The notes: a model not told the origin generated them from the sequence alone. A stretch of 64,000 nt of DNA from Gigaspora rosea (GCA_003550325.1 QKWP01002020.1:1-64000), one strand, 5' to 3'; shown: positions 10,805 to 22,643, counted from the first letter of the stretch. Program-made: numbers and translations.

Positions 10805-13800
10805 TCAACTAACATCACAATCTCAGAACACTCCTACCCATTTACAAATACCAACACCAAACCAAAACGACTTGCACAACTTCAAAGAAAAAATAAACAT
10901 AGCCACCCATAACATTAGAGGAATTAATAATCTTACTAAATTCCATCTCTGGATAGACTTCTGCTTACAAGAAAAACTACATATTGTTAGCCTTACGGAA
11001 ACCAAATTAAAAGACAACCCCAACGCTACTACCAACCCACACTACAAAATCTTTACCTCCAACTACCATCCCACTTCAACACAAAGTAGAGAAACCAGTT
11101 TGGGCACGGCAATACTCGTCCATAATACTATACAGCCTTATATACACGACATAAATACCCTCCCGGGTACAGCTATATACATTGACTTCTTCTTCCCTGG
11201 CAATAAAACTCGGGTCATATCAATATACCTACCTTCCAATAACAACGAACTGTCCACTCGTACACAAAAACAAGTATCACTCTGGACCGTGGAAGCTAAA
11301 AAGAGAAATTGGCATATTCTCCTTTTGGGAGACTTCAACGCCAACCCTGATACCCACAAAAAGAATAAACTACCGCTCTTCTCTGATCTGTTTTCAAACA
11401 ACCTCACTAGTCTATTAAACTTTCACAAAATTTTAGAACCAACCTGGCAAGGTCGGGGCCTTAACTCCCAAATCGACGATATCTGGACCTCATCCCGAAT
11501 CCTTCTAGACTTCGACCCTCCACAATTGACTGACCCAACAGGCATATCCGATAGCGACCATAAAATACTGACCACAACCTGGTACACAAACTTCACCCCA
11601 ACAGTACCTCGAAACAAAAAGAAGAAGCGGAAAACCTTCTGCTATAAAAAGGCAACGACCGAAGACTGGGAAAATTTCCGTAACAAGACATCTACTCTAC
11701 TAAGAAATGCCAATTTCATACCCAACATAACCAATCCTGACCAACTAAACAAAAGCTGGAATTTGTGGTCAAATGCAATTCAACAAGCGGCAAATCGTCA
11801 CATCCCCAAGACCATTATTACTACAAAAACCTTTCACTCTCTCTCCCTAAAGGCTACAAAACTACATAACGCATTAAAACACATAAACAAATGCATTCAC
11901 TCCATTACAATCTTTGCTAAACCTAATCCCCCTCCAGATGCACTACACCCACTCTCGACTATTAACAAACACCTGACTAAGGCCTTACAATTAGCACAAC
12001 TTTCTCCTTTCTCCCTAACTCCCCTAGCTTTATCCGCCTTACCCCTCAACTCCCAAGACACCTACTACGCAGCAACTCTCAAACACATCAAAGAAATTAA
12101 ATCGACTATATGGAAAAGTAGAAATGCCGAAGTATACCTACAACAATCAGAAAAAATCAAATTCTACACCAACCGTCGCTATAACGACTTTAAAGATAAT
12201 ACTAGTAGAATGATAAACAGTATTCTAAAAAAAGGGAAAGATCACATTAGTTTTGACAAAATCGTCACTCCGGACTCTGTAATTACGGACCCATCAGAAA
12301 TAAAAGACGCTACACGAACACATTTCAAAAACTGGACAAAACATAACCCGATGAACGAAGAATACTGGGAAGAATGGAAACCCCATTACGCACCGAAAAA
12401 AGAAATCCGCCCGATGATATATGAAAACCTATTACTACCGCTCACAATAGAGGAACTCAATGACGTCATCACAAAAGCGCCAGAACATAAAGCCACTGGA
12501 CCAAATGGCATATCAAATGAATTGCTCAAGCATCTTTCACCTTCCGCTTTAGAACAACTACTAAAAATCTTCAACGCATGTATACGGTTAGAGGAAGTCC
12601 CACAAGCTTGGCTAATGTCTAACATTTGGGCCATACCAAAGAAAGCACACTACAATTTTGATCTTAAAACCACTCGACCCATAACCCTAATCGATCACTC
12701 AAGAAAGATATTCACAAAACTCCTCACCAACAAACTTTCCGACACACTTTCGCGATACCAGGTTCTCTCGCCACTGAACTATGCAGCTCTACCCTTCCAG
12801 TGTACCATCCAACCAATCACTCAACTCTCTTCAATTATCGAAATTGCCACTACTCAAAAACAAGAACTTTGGCTCTTATTACAGGACATGTCAAAAGCCT
12901 TTGACTCAATCCATATTCCTACCCTTAGGAAAGCCATGGAAAGGATCAAACTACCCACACCCTTTATAAATTTATTAACCTTTACACTTTCTAACCGCTC
13001 CAACCAAGTACTAACTAGCCTTGGTCATACTAACCCCTACGCCGTAGAGGACGGAATAGACCAAGGGGAAACGATCTCTCCAATCCTCTGGATCATTTAC
13101 TATGACCCACTCATAACCCGCATCTCTACCGAACATACCGGATTCAAACGAACCCTCACCACAACTACCCAATCTAAAGAAATATACACATCCATAATGG
13201 CCTACATGGACGACTCCATCTGGATCGCCCCAGACAAAACAGCTCTAGAAAATATCCTCACCACTGCTAACTCCTTTTACAAGCTAACAAACATAACCGT
13301 CAACCCCTCGAAATCGATCCTAACGACGAATTCCAAATCAAACGATAAAACAATAATATTTGACAACCAACCTATCTCAGCAATCCCTAACTCAAAACCG
13401 TTCAAATATCTCGGCGCATGGTTTTCACTCAATCCCAACCCTTCTTCATCTCAAAAAATCATCATGGCAGAATTCAAACAATGTATCGAAATGATGAAAA
13501 GAGCAATCATCACAGAAAAACAAGCCATCTACCTAATCAACAACGTACTGACCCCAAGACTCGAATATAGATTGCACAGTTCCTTTCTTACCCCTAACCA
13601 ATTAACCATCCTGACCAACTGCAGCACCAACCTGGTCAAATCCAAAGCAAAGCTATCAAGAGGAGTACCCAACTCCTTCCTCTTCCACCCGAACATCTAC
13701 GGCCTAAAAAACATTTCTATGCATCAACCAACCATACTAGCGAAGAACCTCCTAAAAAATATTAATCACCCCCAATTTGAGAACTCTTTCCTCAAAATCA

Positions 13801-15875
13801 GACTACAGGACCTACAGGACTCGACTAAAACACACTCACACATCTTTCACGAGACACCACTCTTCCCTAGAAACCAACTTTATACGCACACCGCTCAATC
13901 AATCCTGGCAATTCACGCCACCGATATTCAATTTATCCGCAACATTACAACCGACTGGCCAAAACCATTACCGAGGAATGGCACACCAATCAACGATATA
14001 ATAATACACCACCCGAAATCCCACCATTTAAAAGAAAAGTTAAACCATCATGACATCAGATATATTGAACAATTTCTAAACTTTAACAACACAGAACTCC
14101 TTAACTGGCAGAATTTCCATCACAACATTGGAAAAATACCACCAGGAAGAACCCCTCAGTGGTTCACCGAAATCCAAGATCTCATCTCTAACAACTCTAA
14201 TCCCACAACACAATACATAAACCCGAACCCCTTTACCTTAACAAAATGGGGACCGGGAAAAACCCCATGGGTAATTACTTCTGACCTAACGATTGGGAAA
14301 ATTAGCCGTACTACAAATCAATCCGCCCATATTCGTCACTACACAAAAAGCAATAACAATAGGGCAACCCCCTGCCCAGGTTGCGAATTAAAAGACCCAA
14401 CCCTCAAAACGAAAAACTGTTACTTTACGCGTAACCAAAACTTAGTGTACACAATACGAGTATCTTCTTGTAAAATCATTCACACTGACCTCAACGACAT
14501 AAAATCAGCACTTACCACCAAACCCACACAGAACCAGTCCCGAAATCCTAACGACACCCACAAACACATCAACCACAACATAACGAAACGCACACGCCCA
14601 CTTACTGCCTTTTCAGACTTCCCAATGGAAACATGGGAAAAACTAACTAAACTTAACAACAAATCCCAACGAACAGAAATCTACATCTTTACTACAACGC
14701 ACGATAAGGATACCAATCAACCACTCGCAATATGCTCATTCCGAGATTCACTGACCACCTGGGGCTGCACAAACAAACACTGGCCCAGTACTGAAAACGC
14801 AGCACTTACCCTATTTGCCTTTATATCTACAAGTTTCTTCCCCGGAACTAACATCTCAGTTTCCTCCAACAACCGTAAATTCATAACCCTAATAGAACAG
14901 GCATATAACAATCCACCCTACCGGCTTCTATTCCTAGAAAAAAACCAATATGCTCTAACGCTAATCACCATTAGAGCAATTGTCTCGAATTTAAAACTAG
15001 AATTCCAATTTGACCGAGATTTATCCCGTCCTCAGAAAATAGACAACTTCTTAAAATTGGACATTACTCCTCAACATTATCTTCACAATAAATACATTCC
15101 TACCCTCTACAACATACCATGTACCTACAACCTTAAAATAATTTTAAAAGACACCACGAGTCTTACTAATCACGCACAATGGATAAACCAAAACAGAATT
15201 AGATACTGGGTTCACAACTACCCAGACATTCAAATTCGAGCTACCCTATCATACCTATCCTTCGAAGAAAAACCACTATCACTATCTACTAATCCAACTT
15301 TCTCCCAACTAAAGAATTTTAAAGTTAAATTGCTAGCTAATGAACTCCCTACATTCGAAACACTTCACTATCGAAACCCAACAAAACATCAAGACTTCAG
15401 ATGCCCACGATGCCGCTCTGCCCCAGAAACAATCGCACATCTAATTTCTTGCCTTTCTAACTCTTCCACTCTAACCTCACTCCTTAAAGATATTATCAAA
15501 ACCTTGGCCACCGAACTTGAACTAAATCTATACCAACCAACAGACTTCATTGCCGCCTTCAAAAACCTCCACGTGAATAGGAACCTACCTCTTGGATTCA
15601 TCACAACTGCCACCCTGGCACCATTCATAAGACGTCAAGACAGACTCAAATACGCACCTGCCTTACACCACCTAATAACAAAAATGATCTACCACGAAAT
15701 TTGGCTGCCCTCTAGGCAACACCGACATGATGTAACAATTCTTCCAATACCCCCTCCTCTAGATAGACAACTTCACTTCCATAATGAGACTAGCATACCC
15801 CACATACCCATTAACAATTACATAGACAAATACATCGCCCGTGGGCGATCCTTCTTATATTCTTTCGAAGACTGA
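10797..15875 (+). CDS. LINE-1 ORF2: endonuclease / reverse transcriptase / RNase H-like polyprotein
   Basis: 1692 residues without a break. Residues ~35-265 are an APE-type endonuclease (ATHNIRGI, LTETKL, LLLGDFNANPD, SQIDDIW, SDSDHKIL). Residues ~520-880 are the reverse transcriptase: LQDMSKAFDSI near 698, GIDQGETISPILW, the catalytic AYMDDSIW near 801, and KYLGAWFS. Residues ~1295-1360 resemble an RNase H fold (IYIFTTTHDKD, STENAALTLFAFI, ISVSSNNRKF) but the usual Asp residues are missing. A CPRC...H....C zinc motif lies near 1535-1552. The protein nicks the target and copies the element RNA by target-primed reverse transcription (family knowledge). The start codon lies in ATGAGTGA, shared with the ORF1 stop, which suggests coupled re-initiation. 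Confidence 0.93.
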   Translation: MSDQLTSQSQNTPTHLQIPTPNQNDLHNFKEKINIATHNIRGINNLTKFHLWIDFCLQEKLHIVSLTETKLKDNPNATTNPHYKIFTSNYHPTSTQSRETSLGTAILVHNTIQPYIHDINTLPGTAIYIDFFFPGNKTRVISIYLPSNNNELSTRTQKQVSLWTVEAKKRNWHILLLGDFNANPDTHKKNKLPLFSDLFSNNLTSLLNFHKILEPTWQGRGLNSQIDDIWTSSRILLDFDPPQLTDPTGISDSDHKILTTTWYTNFTPTVPRNKKKKRKTFCYKKATTEDWENFRNKTSTLLRNANFIPNITNPDQLNKSWNLWSNAIQQAANRHIPKTIITTKTFHSLSLKATKLHNALKHINKCIHSITIFAKPNPPPDALHPLSTINKHLTKALQLAQLSPFSLTPLALSALPLNSQDTYYAATLKHIKEIKSTIWKSRNAEVYLQQSEKIKFYTNRRYNDFKDNTSRMINSILKKGKDHISFDKIVTPDSVITDPSEIKDATRTHFKNWTKHNPMNEEYWEEWKPHYAPKKEIRPMIYENLLLPLTIEELNDVITKAPEHKATGPNGISNELLKHLSPSALEQLLKIFNACIRLEEVPQAWLMSNIWAIPKKAHYNFDLKTTRPITLIDHSRKIFTKLLTNKLSDTLSRYQVLSPLNYAALPFQCTIQPITQLSSIIEIATTQKQELWLLLQDMSKAFDSIHIPTLRKAMERIKLPTPFINLLTFTLSNRSNQVLTSLGHTNPYAVEDGIDQGETISPILWIIYYDPLITRISTEHTGFKRTLTTTTQSKEIYTSIMAYMDDSIWIAPDKTALENILTTANSFYKLTNITVNPSKSILTTNSKSNDKTIIFDNQPISAIPNSKPFKYLGAWFSLNPNPSSSQKIIMAEFKQCIEMMKRAIITEKQAIYLINNVLTPRLEYRLHSSFLTPNQLTILTNCSTNLVKSKAKLSRGVPNSFLFHPNIYGLKNISMHQPTILAKNLLKNINHPQFENSFLKIRLQDLQDSTKTHSHIFHETPLFPRNQLYTHTAQSILAIHATDIQFIRNITTDWPKPLPRNGTPINDIIIHHPKSHHLKEKLNHHDIRYIEQFLNFNNTELLNWQNFHHNIGKIPPGRTPQWFTEIQDLISNNSNPTTQYINPNPFTLTKWGPGKTPWVITSDLTIGKISRTTNQSAHIRHYTKSNNNRATPCPGCELKDPTLKTKNCYFTRNQNLVYTIRVSSCKIIHTDLNDIKSALTTKPTQNQSRNPNDTHKHINHNITKRTRPLTAFSDFPMETWEKLTKLNNKSQRTEIYIFTTTHDKDTNQPLAICSFRDSLTTWGCTNKHWPSTENAALTLFAFISTSFFPGTNISVSSNNRKFITLIEQAYNNPPYRLLFLEKNQYALTLITIRAIVSNLKLEFQFDRDLSRPQKIDNFLKLDITPQHYLHNKYIPTLYNIPCTYNLKIILKDTTSLTNHAQWINQNRIRYWVHNYPDIQIRATLSYLSFEEKPLSLSTNPTFSQLKNFKVKLLANELPTFETLHYRNPTKHQDFRCPRCRSAPETIAHLISCLSNSSTLTSLLKDIIKTLATELELNLYQPTDFIAAFKNLHVNRNLPLGFITTATLAPFIRRQDRLKYAPALHHLITKMIYHEIWLPSRQHRHDVTILPIPPPLDRQLHFHNETSIPHIPINNYIDKYIARGRSFLYSFED

Positions 15876-16033
15876 GGTCTAGCGATCTTAGCACAGCTTA
15901 GGTCGAGAGTAAATCAGCTCTTACCCCTATTTCCCTAAAATTCTCTTTTGATGTATACGATGTATAATCCTATAAATTGAATTAATAAAGAATTAGAGGA
16001 TAGACCTCGTTGTATAAAAAAAAAAAAAAAAAA
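15876..16033 (+). terminator. LINE-1 3' UTR with AATAAA and poly(A) tail
   Basis: AATAAA at 15984-15989 precedes by about 27 nt an uninterrupted run of 18 A at 16016-16033, whose last A may belong to the target duplication. This marks the transcript 3' end used at insertion. Confidence 0.85.
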
Positions 16034-16049
16034 TCTTTATTATTATTTA

Positions 16050-17160
16050 TTTATTTATTTTATCTTTATTATTATTCATTAAGTTATTGCTAATAATTTT
16101 TTATTTGATTATATTTTTTAACCAAATAGTTTATTATCAATATTTTAGCTAAAGTATAAGGTACAATAAATAAGATTCATTATTATTCTAAAGGAGTCAC
16201 AATTTTCTTCCTTATATATTTGTTAGTCAATATCTAAGATAATCAAGAATTTTTGAATTGATTAAAAAAAATTAAACAGTTAATTAACTTAATTAATATA
16301 AGTATTGTAAATCAGAACTGAAAAATATAAATCTTCATATAATAAATCAGTACCTTTTGCAATTTCAAAATGAGTAATATTCAAATTATCTTGAAGTGCT
16401 TCTATATTATTTTGGGATAAATTTGCAGTCAAGGCCATAATTCAAGCATTAGAAAAAAGGTTTTTTAACATACCAAATTTCCCTATTGTTCTCTAAAAAA
16501 TTTTTATTTATTTAATATTTTTTTATAAACCATTTTTTTTCTTATCTAAAATACCAAAATTCAAAAATACAATAAGCTTTATCAATTACAAATTGTATTT
16601 TTCTTTTATCATATAAATGGTTGTATAGCTTTTTAATAAAGTTATTAAGAAAGAGTTTCTTTGGAGTAACATAAAGTAAACAAGTAAATCCAAGTGCTAT
16701 TTCTTCAAAAATTTTGTTTATATTCAATTGTTACCTAAGATGATATAAGCAATCCACTACATGAATTCCTAATTGAACAAATTGATTCTAAAAATAAAGT
16801 TAATTAGATACTATTTTTAATATTTAATTATAATTGCTTACATTAACCACTTGGCTTTGAATTAAAGATTTTAATAGTGAAATAACAACTGTAAGGCCAT
16901 CAAAAATAATAGAAGAAACTATATAACAAAATGACTTTCTACCATCTGTTTTAATAATTACAAGTATATCCTTTTTTTTCTTTTATATAATATTTTATAG
17001 CATCTATTTGTTCTGGTCTTAATTTAGAAAATTTAAAATTTTTATTTGCAATTGTTTTAACATATTCATTTAATGTAGTAGAATAGTTTGCTTTATCTTT
17101 TATTATTATATCTAAATTTATAAGCCTTTCTTTCTAACCAAAACGTTGGTATATATAATA
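16050..17160 (-). pseudogene. RecQ-like DEAH helicase remnant
   Basis: Minus-strand reading gives helicase motifs in the right order. KLRPEQIDAIKYYIKEKK (about 17030-16975) matches the RecQ motif 0 region. TDGRKSFCY (about 16950-16922) is the Walker A position, normally TGGGKS. IIFDGLTVVISLLKSL follows (about 16910-16850). A GTAAGC...TTTTAG intron-like gap comes next. LLYVTPKKLFLNNF and FVIDKAYCIFEFWYF (about 16590-16550) stand for VTPE and DEAHCISEWGH. IMALTANLS (about 16440-16415) stands for ALTAT. A possible motif IV (LIYCT) lies near 16170. Key Walker and DEAH residues are lost and several stops are present. LINE-1 interrupts the locus just past this point. It lies ~300 bp downstream of a Mutator-like transposase on the same strand. 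Confidence 0.68.
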
Positions 17161-17449
17161 TAGTAAGCACAAACCCCTGGAATGCTTTGAAAAGCAGTAC
17201 AACAAATACATCATACAATTATATCAAAATCTTTAATTAATAAGCAAAGGATAAATAAAACTCATTAGTGCAAAGTTGCTTTTCTGCTATTGTTTTGTAG
17301 TAAACTAATTTCTATATTATATAATTATATAATAAATAAGTTTTGAATTTTTAAATTTACAATTTAATAATACTAATAATTTATCAAACTTGAAGCCCTC
17401 TAGCTCTTTGTGTTTATTAGCATATTTTTCAGCTTATGCCAAATTACAT

Positions 17450-19764
17450 TGCTATATTTTATTAATATTTAACTATTGTTTTTCAGAATGTTCTTTTTCT
17501 ATTATACTAATATTTAGCAAGTTTTCTGTTTTAAAAGCTTTTTACTATAAATTTCTCAAAGCTTAGAAAGCAGATAAGTATATTCTTTATTGTAATATAG
17601 TACAACCATTGCATAATGTACAGTATATGACTACTAATAATCAATTTTTTTATCTAAATATACAAGTTTAACTCTATTGAATGCTTCATTTTGTGATGTT
17701 CTATTGAATGAATTTCTTGACTATGAGATAGATGAAAATTGTTTCAGGATGTTCTTGAAATTTGCTAATTCTTTTTTTTAGAAAAATTACAAAGAGTTGG
17801 CTCTTGTAAAATAATTTTAGAATCATCTTTTGTCCAGCATATATCTGGTCAGCAATCTGAATGATTATTTTGTAAATAATTAATAAGATCTTCTATTTGT
17901 ATTTTTCGTGTTTACATTTTAAATAGTGCATTAAGATGTTGTTGCTTTTCATAAGTCTGCTAAATAAATGCATCTACTAAAAAGATATTAATAATTAATA
18001 TTTCTAAATATATATATTTTTTCAAAAATAATACTTACTAAGTAAGATTTTCTAATATTACGAGTTAAGTGTTTTAAATTAGCATAAATCTTAGTTACAA
18101 TAGATATGTTTGCAAGAGTTTTATTTGAGTCTAAATCTCTATGAATGCATATATTCTAAGTGTAATTCAGTATCTTTTAATAATAGTGTAATTTTGTTTA
18201 ATACTTCAATAAGAATAGCATGTTCCATTTGTTTTGAGAGTTTATCAAAATTTCTTTTATAAATTGCTTTATTAGTTCTGATTTTTTTTTTTTTTTTTTA
18301 CAAATCTTGTTTTTTCAACTGTGTGAAATGTGCAATTGGCTTATGAAAATAACCTAATAACAAACCAATTGAAATTAATTATAAATTTCAATATTTTGAA
18401 GTAAATAACATACTAGGTAGTATTTCTTGATATATAAATTCTCTACTAGCCTGGTTTGCATTTTGTACATGAGACTATGAGCAATCAAATCTACAGCTAA
18501 AACTTTTTTGTCTTGTGATAGAGAATATTCAATATATTTTTTAGGGCTTCTTCTGTATGAAATTAGCAACAGTTACAAGATAATTAAAGATACTTTTTGG
18601 CAATGATAGTATGTTTTATTGCTTATTTGATTTGTAATTCCTATTATTGCTAATGAATTTTGAACTGCATTATGAGATATTCCTTCTGCAAGTCCTGAAA
18701 CTGCACTAGCTTTTTTTAAACTAATATCTTGTTCTTTATTTGTATGTTCAAAAATGGTATTACATTGTTGATATTTTATTGTGCTTCTAATCTAAAATCC
18801 TACTATTGTTATATTCAAAATTTTATTTTTAAGACTGTTATTTTTGCAACTATGACATGGTTGTGTAAGTACTAACAAAAGATATTGCTTTGTAGAAATT
18901 AGTATAATCAAACCAAGTTGTGCAAATTTGATTGCATTTGTGATTTTTGATTCTAACAAATCTGTTTCATTGCAATCAATATTTGTTTTTTCTAATTCTT
19001 TTTTTTAGTTGTTCTGTTTGCTTTTTAAGTTTAGTTATTTTTCGATTAAGACTCTAAATTTTTGCATCACTTTTTTTATATTTTACTATTAGTACTTGAG
19101 TAGTATCTGGAGATAAAGGTTTGCTATCTTTTTCTAATAATACATTATATTTTACTGAAGTTTTATTTTTTTCTATTTCATCACTTATTTGATTTGCTGT
19201 TTTTTTTAAGCTATAAAGCAATAGAGCTTGAGCTTTCATTGTATTACTTACTGTTGTGCATTTGAAAATAGATCGGAATAATGTTCTGAAACTGTTCTTT
19301 GTAAAAGGTTAATATTGTTTGATTGCAAAAATTCAAGCAGATAAGGTAAAAAATGTTTTTTCTTTGGATCAAGCATTTCTGTTATTAGCTTTTTAAAACA
19401 GCAGTAGTCAAAGCCTAATGGTTCTGATGGTTGTTAAAAATTTGAATCAATTTTATAATTATACCACTAAAATTTAAGGCAATAGTTTTCATTTATAATA
19501 CTAAGTTTTCAAATTTTATCACCTATTTTAAAAAAACTAAATATCCAGGTAATAAAGGAATCCTCTCTTTATGTTCAGGTTCAGTTTGTGGCTTATAATA
19601 ATAGTATCCAGCTATTGAGGAATGTTATTCTCAGAAACTTCTTGAAACTGTTCATGTAAAGGCAAGACTTCTAGTTCTGGATCAATTTCTTGAATAATGC
19701 TTGTGCCTTTTAAATTGTTTATTAGAATTCTTTTACTAGACATTTGAGCAATATATTTACTCAT
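17450..19764 (-). pseudogene. Mutator-like transposase remnant
   Basis: An ATG at 19764 opens a frame (MSKYIAQMSSKRILINNLKG), followed by pieces in shifting frames. A QPCHSCKNNSLKNK zinc-like motif lies at about 18868-18840. AVSGLAEGISHNAVQN and IGITNQISNKTYYHCQK lie at about 18700-18590. A first acidic motif, VDFDCS.SHVQNANQAS, is near 18495-18450, and a second, HRDLDSNKTLANISIVTKIY, near 18145-18080. A C-terminal part with HLSHSQEIHS is near 17720. This pattern matches the Mutator-like transposase domain family as I know it from glomeromycete genomes (DDE transposases of MULE-type elements). At least eight stops or frame changes make it non-functional. No TIR was found for the element. Confidence 0.65.
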
Positions 19765-21440
19765 TTTAGATTAGTAATTAAGTTTGTGATTTGAGATTTT
19801 TAAAGAGTGCAAATAGTATCTCTAAGAGATAGAATAATTATAAGTAAGAGTAAATAGTAAATAGTTAGAACAAATTACAGTAATAAGCTTAGTATTATGC
19901 AAAAATAAAATTTGATTGTTAAGTTGATACAATAATTAGATAATTGTAAGAATTTGACTTATAATTTGTTTACAGTTTGAATTAATATGAACTTATTTAT
20001 TTATTTTTATATTTTAAAGACAGATTAAATCTGAGAAAACTTTGTTGAGATAAAGTGCAAGTCTTTAAATATATTTGAAGTTAATATAAATTATTTATAA
20101 TACTGCTTACACAATTATCTTTTGTTATTTAAATGTTTGCCACAAACATTTAAACATATGGAGCTTCTTCTCAGTTCCTATTATTTCTCTAAATACTTTA
20201 TCCTCTGTACTTCTTTCTTATTTTGTGCTCTATGAATTCGTCACTATGCCTCTATATAAATGTCTGGAATGTTACATTACCACACTTTAACTATTATTTT
20301 TATTCATACAATTGCTCTATTCATTATAATTGAGTACACAATAAAGGCTATATATAAATAGTGACTATATAAGATTAATATTATATAAAAATAGAAAATA
20401 ACTAATACACAGAAATAAAGAATACAGGTGTGTATAACAATGTAACAATAATTGTAAATTTTTGATGTGATATGAAATAGATCAATATTGTTTTTTTTCT
20501 TATAGATACTATTTGAAGATAGTTGATATTTTTAATTTAATTTTAAAATCTTGGAGATACAATTGCAAAAATTAATTAAAAATAAAAGAAAAAGTATTAG
20601 ATTTTCCAAATTAAAAATCTCTAATTATCTAATGTTTTTCAATTGACAACGCTGCAATTGTAGTATAAAAGGCTTCAAAAGGCTTCATAATTAGTTGACT
20701 ATATTTATACTTAACAATCACAGAATGGTTCAATTTTCTTGTACTTGTGGCTGGCCAATAAAATTAATATATTATTTTTAAGACAAGCTTTTACAGACTA
20801 TTTTTTTTTAAAAAAACTGATAGAAAACTTTATTTACAAGACTAAACTCTGCCAAGTTAATGGTTAGTTTTTTTAAAATTTCTATAAAGAGTAGAGATAG
20901 AACTTTTATCTGACCAATTCAGAAAAAATTTCGATTTCAAATAATTAAATTTTTAGTTCAAGATAGTAATTATAAGTTAATAGAATTTTTTTTATATAAT
21001 ATTTAATAATTCAAATTTAAATTTTATCTAAAAGAAGCAGGGATTTTTATTAATTTTTAACAGCTGACCTACCTTGTTTAGTGTATTAATAGTATAGTGC
21101 AAATCATTTAGTTGCATTAAATTTGCATAACTAATGCTGCTAACTTTACCAAGAGTCATTTTAATGAAATTTCATTTAGCTAATATCACATAGAGTTAGA
21201 GTTAACATTTGATCAGTTACAGGTATATATTTTTAATAAATTTTTTACTTGGTATGATGCTGGCTAAATGAACTATCAATGAACCAATTGTCTATAAGGT
21301 GGATTCTTAGAATTTATAATACTATTATCTTGGTTTTTTCTGTACCAGGGTATAGATAGAGAATAATTATTAATGGGTCCTAAGTAAGATCCTACAAAGC
21401 AGCTTTCAAAGTAAACCCAACTTGAAAAAGTTGGAAGACA
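19765..21440. other. AT-rich spacer, no supported gene
   Basis: A TATA-like TATAAAAGGCTTC lies near 20663, about 60 bp upstream of a very short open frame starting MVQFSCTCGWPIK near 20725. It could be the 5' end of a decayed gene, but nothing follows that supports it. The rest is AT-rich with short inverted words. Confidence 0.35.
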
Positions 21441-21442
21441 CT

Positions 21443-21706
21443 ATTGTGGTTAGAGTTCCTCAAATTCAAATCAAATCAAATATTGGATCAATTTGAATTT
21501 GATCAAATCAAATTGACCCTAATTTGAATTTGATTTGAATTTTTAATAGTAATTTTCAAATAAAATCAAATATTTGTCAAATCAAATCAAATTTGACCAT
21601 ATTTGAATTTGATCAAATCAAATATAGTTAAATTTGAATTTGAATTTGATCAAATATTTGATTCAAATATTTGAAAATCAAATCAAATTGCGGAACCCTA
21701 ATTATG
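21443..21706. repeat. AAATCAAAT/ATTTGAATTTGAT palindromic repeat block
   Basis: Dense copies of CAAATCAAATTTGA and its complement, flanked by GTTCCTCAAATTC on the left and GCGGAACCCTAATTATGG on the right. Related TTTGATTTGAGTTTG blocks occur at 54936-55110 and 56850-57050, where they form the ends of a large fold-back element, so this may be a solo end or short relative. Confidence 0.75.
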
Positions 21707-21739
21707 GTTATGAACTGATGATGCTCCACTTTTCAAACT

Positions 21740-22093
21740 TTCTTATAATTACTTGGACCTCCTAGTACAAGAAAAACAGAAATAACTCGTCGAACTGCTC
21801 AGGAATTTCTGACTATCATGCTGAATAAAATAATAAGATTTCTTATACTTTTGAACAGTAACAAGAAATTTGTTATCTGAAAAAGATTGTATCGAAAAAG
21901 ATATGAGCTCAAAGAAAGGCATTCTCAAAGCAAGATTCAAAAAGAGATGAAACTCTATCAAATTAAACACATGCTTTCTATTATCACTGACCAATTTATT
22001 GAAACGTACATTTCAGAGATATTTTATATATTACAAAATAGTCATCATTGTATTGTTTCTTTATTCTTAAAATCAATTCCCCAACCTGTTTAA
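21740..22093 (+). pseudogene. Unrecognised coding-like region with one stop
   Basis: The plus strand reads GPPSTRKTEITRRTAQEFL... from about 21740 and, after one in-frame stop at about 21866, continues in the same frame to TAA at 22091. The second part has a basic helix-like start (RKRYELKERHSQSKIQKEMK) and a hydrophobic end. I recognise no family. It may be a remnant of a small gene or of a mobile element ORF. Confidence 0.35.
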
Positions 22094-22643
22094 TTAATCT
22101 ACTTACATATATATTCATAAATATATAATAAATATATGCTCTTTCTATTTTTCAACTACCAATTTACCTATATATTGAAGACAAATAATTAAAAATATTT
22201 GGAATAAAAAATGAACAGAAAAAAATAAAAAATATTTTTTTTATTTTTATTTTAAAATGCCAGAGTTGAAACTTTATTTAAGTAAAAATAATAAATTTAC
22301 ATTTAAAGATTTCAGAACTACATTTGTGTTACTGTAAAACAGGCACTCAATGTGACATTATACCTTCTATTTTCTAATAATGCTATAATTAACTATTTCA
22401 AATTAATTTACTAGCTAGAGTAGGTTGAAAGAAACCTTGGTATATGACCTGACATTATTGTATACAGTTTGTTAGAGAAAAACCTTGTAGAAACCATTTT
22501 TCTATAAAGGGAGAAAAGTCTATATGTGTTATATCTGGTGTGGCTATAGTTGTTGTATGGGATGTATCTGGAAAGAAATATTTCTTTCTTTTCATTTTAG
22601 AAGTAATATTACGAGCATGTTTCCATTGGTGTTGAAAGATATT

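Larger units (their letters stand above)
8300..16032 (+). mobile_element. LINE-1: near-complete non-LTR retrotransposon, ~7.7 kb
   Basis: It has a 5' leader, an ORF1 with one in-frame stop, an intact 1692-codon ORF2 (endonuclease, reverse transcriptase, RNase H-like, zinc motif), a 3' UTR with AATAAA at 15984 and a pure run of 18 A at 16016-16033. A 15-nt direct repeat, ATCTTTATTATTATT, lies at 8285-8299 and 16033-16047 and is a candidate target duplication, though both flanks are low complexity. The sense strand is visibly A/C-rich and G-poor, unlike its AT-rich neighbours. Domain order fits the I/Tad-like groups; I cannot fix the clade. The clean tail and long ORF2 point to recent insertion. 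Confidence 0.9.

Noticed and set aside
8419-15628. Many minus-strand open frames of 60-120 codons
   Set aside because: They are shadows opposite the G-poor sense strand of the LINE ORFs, with no domain of their own.
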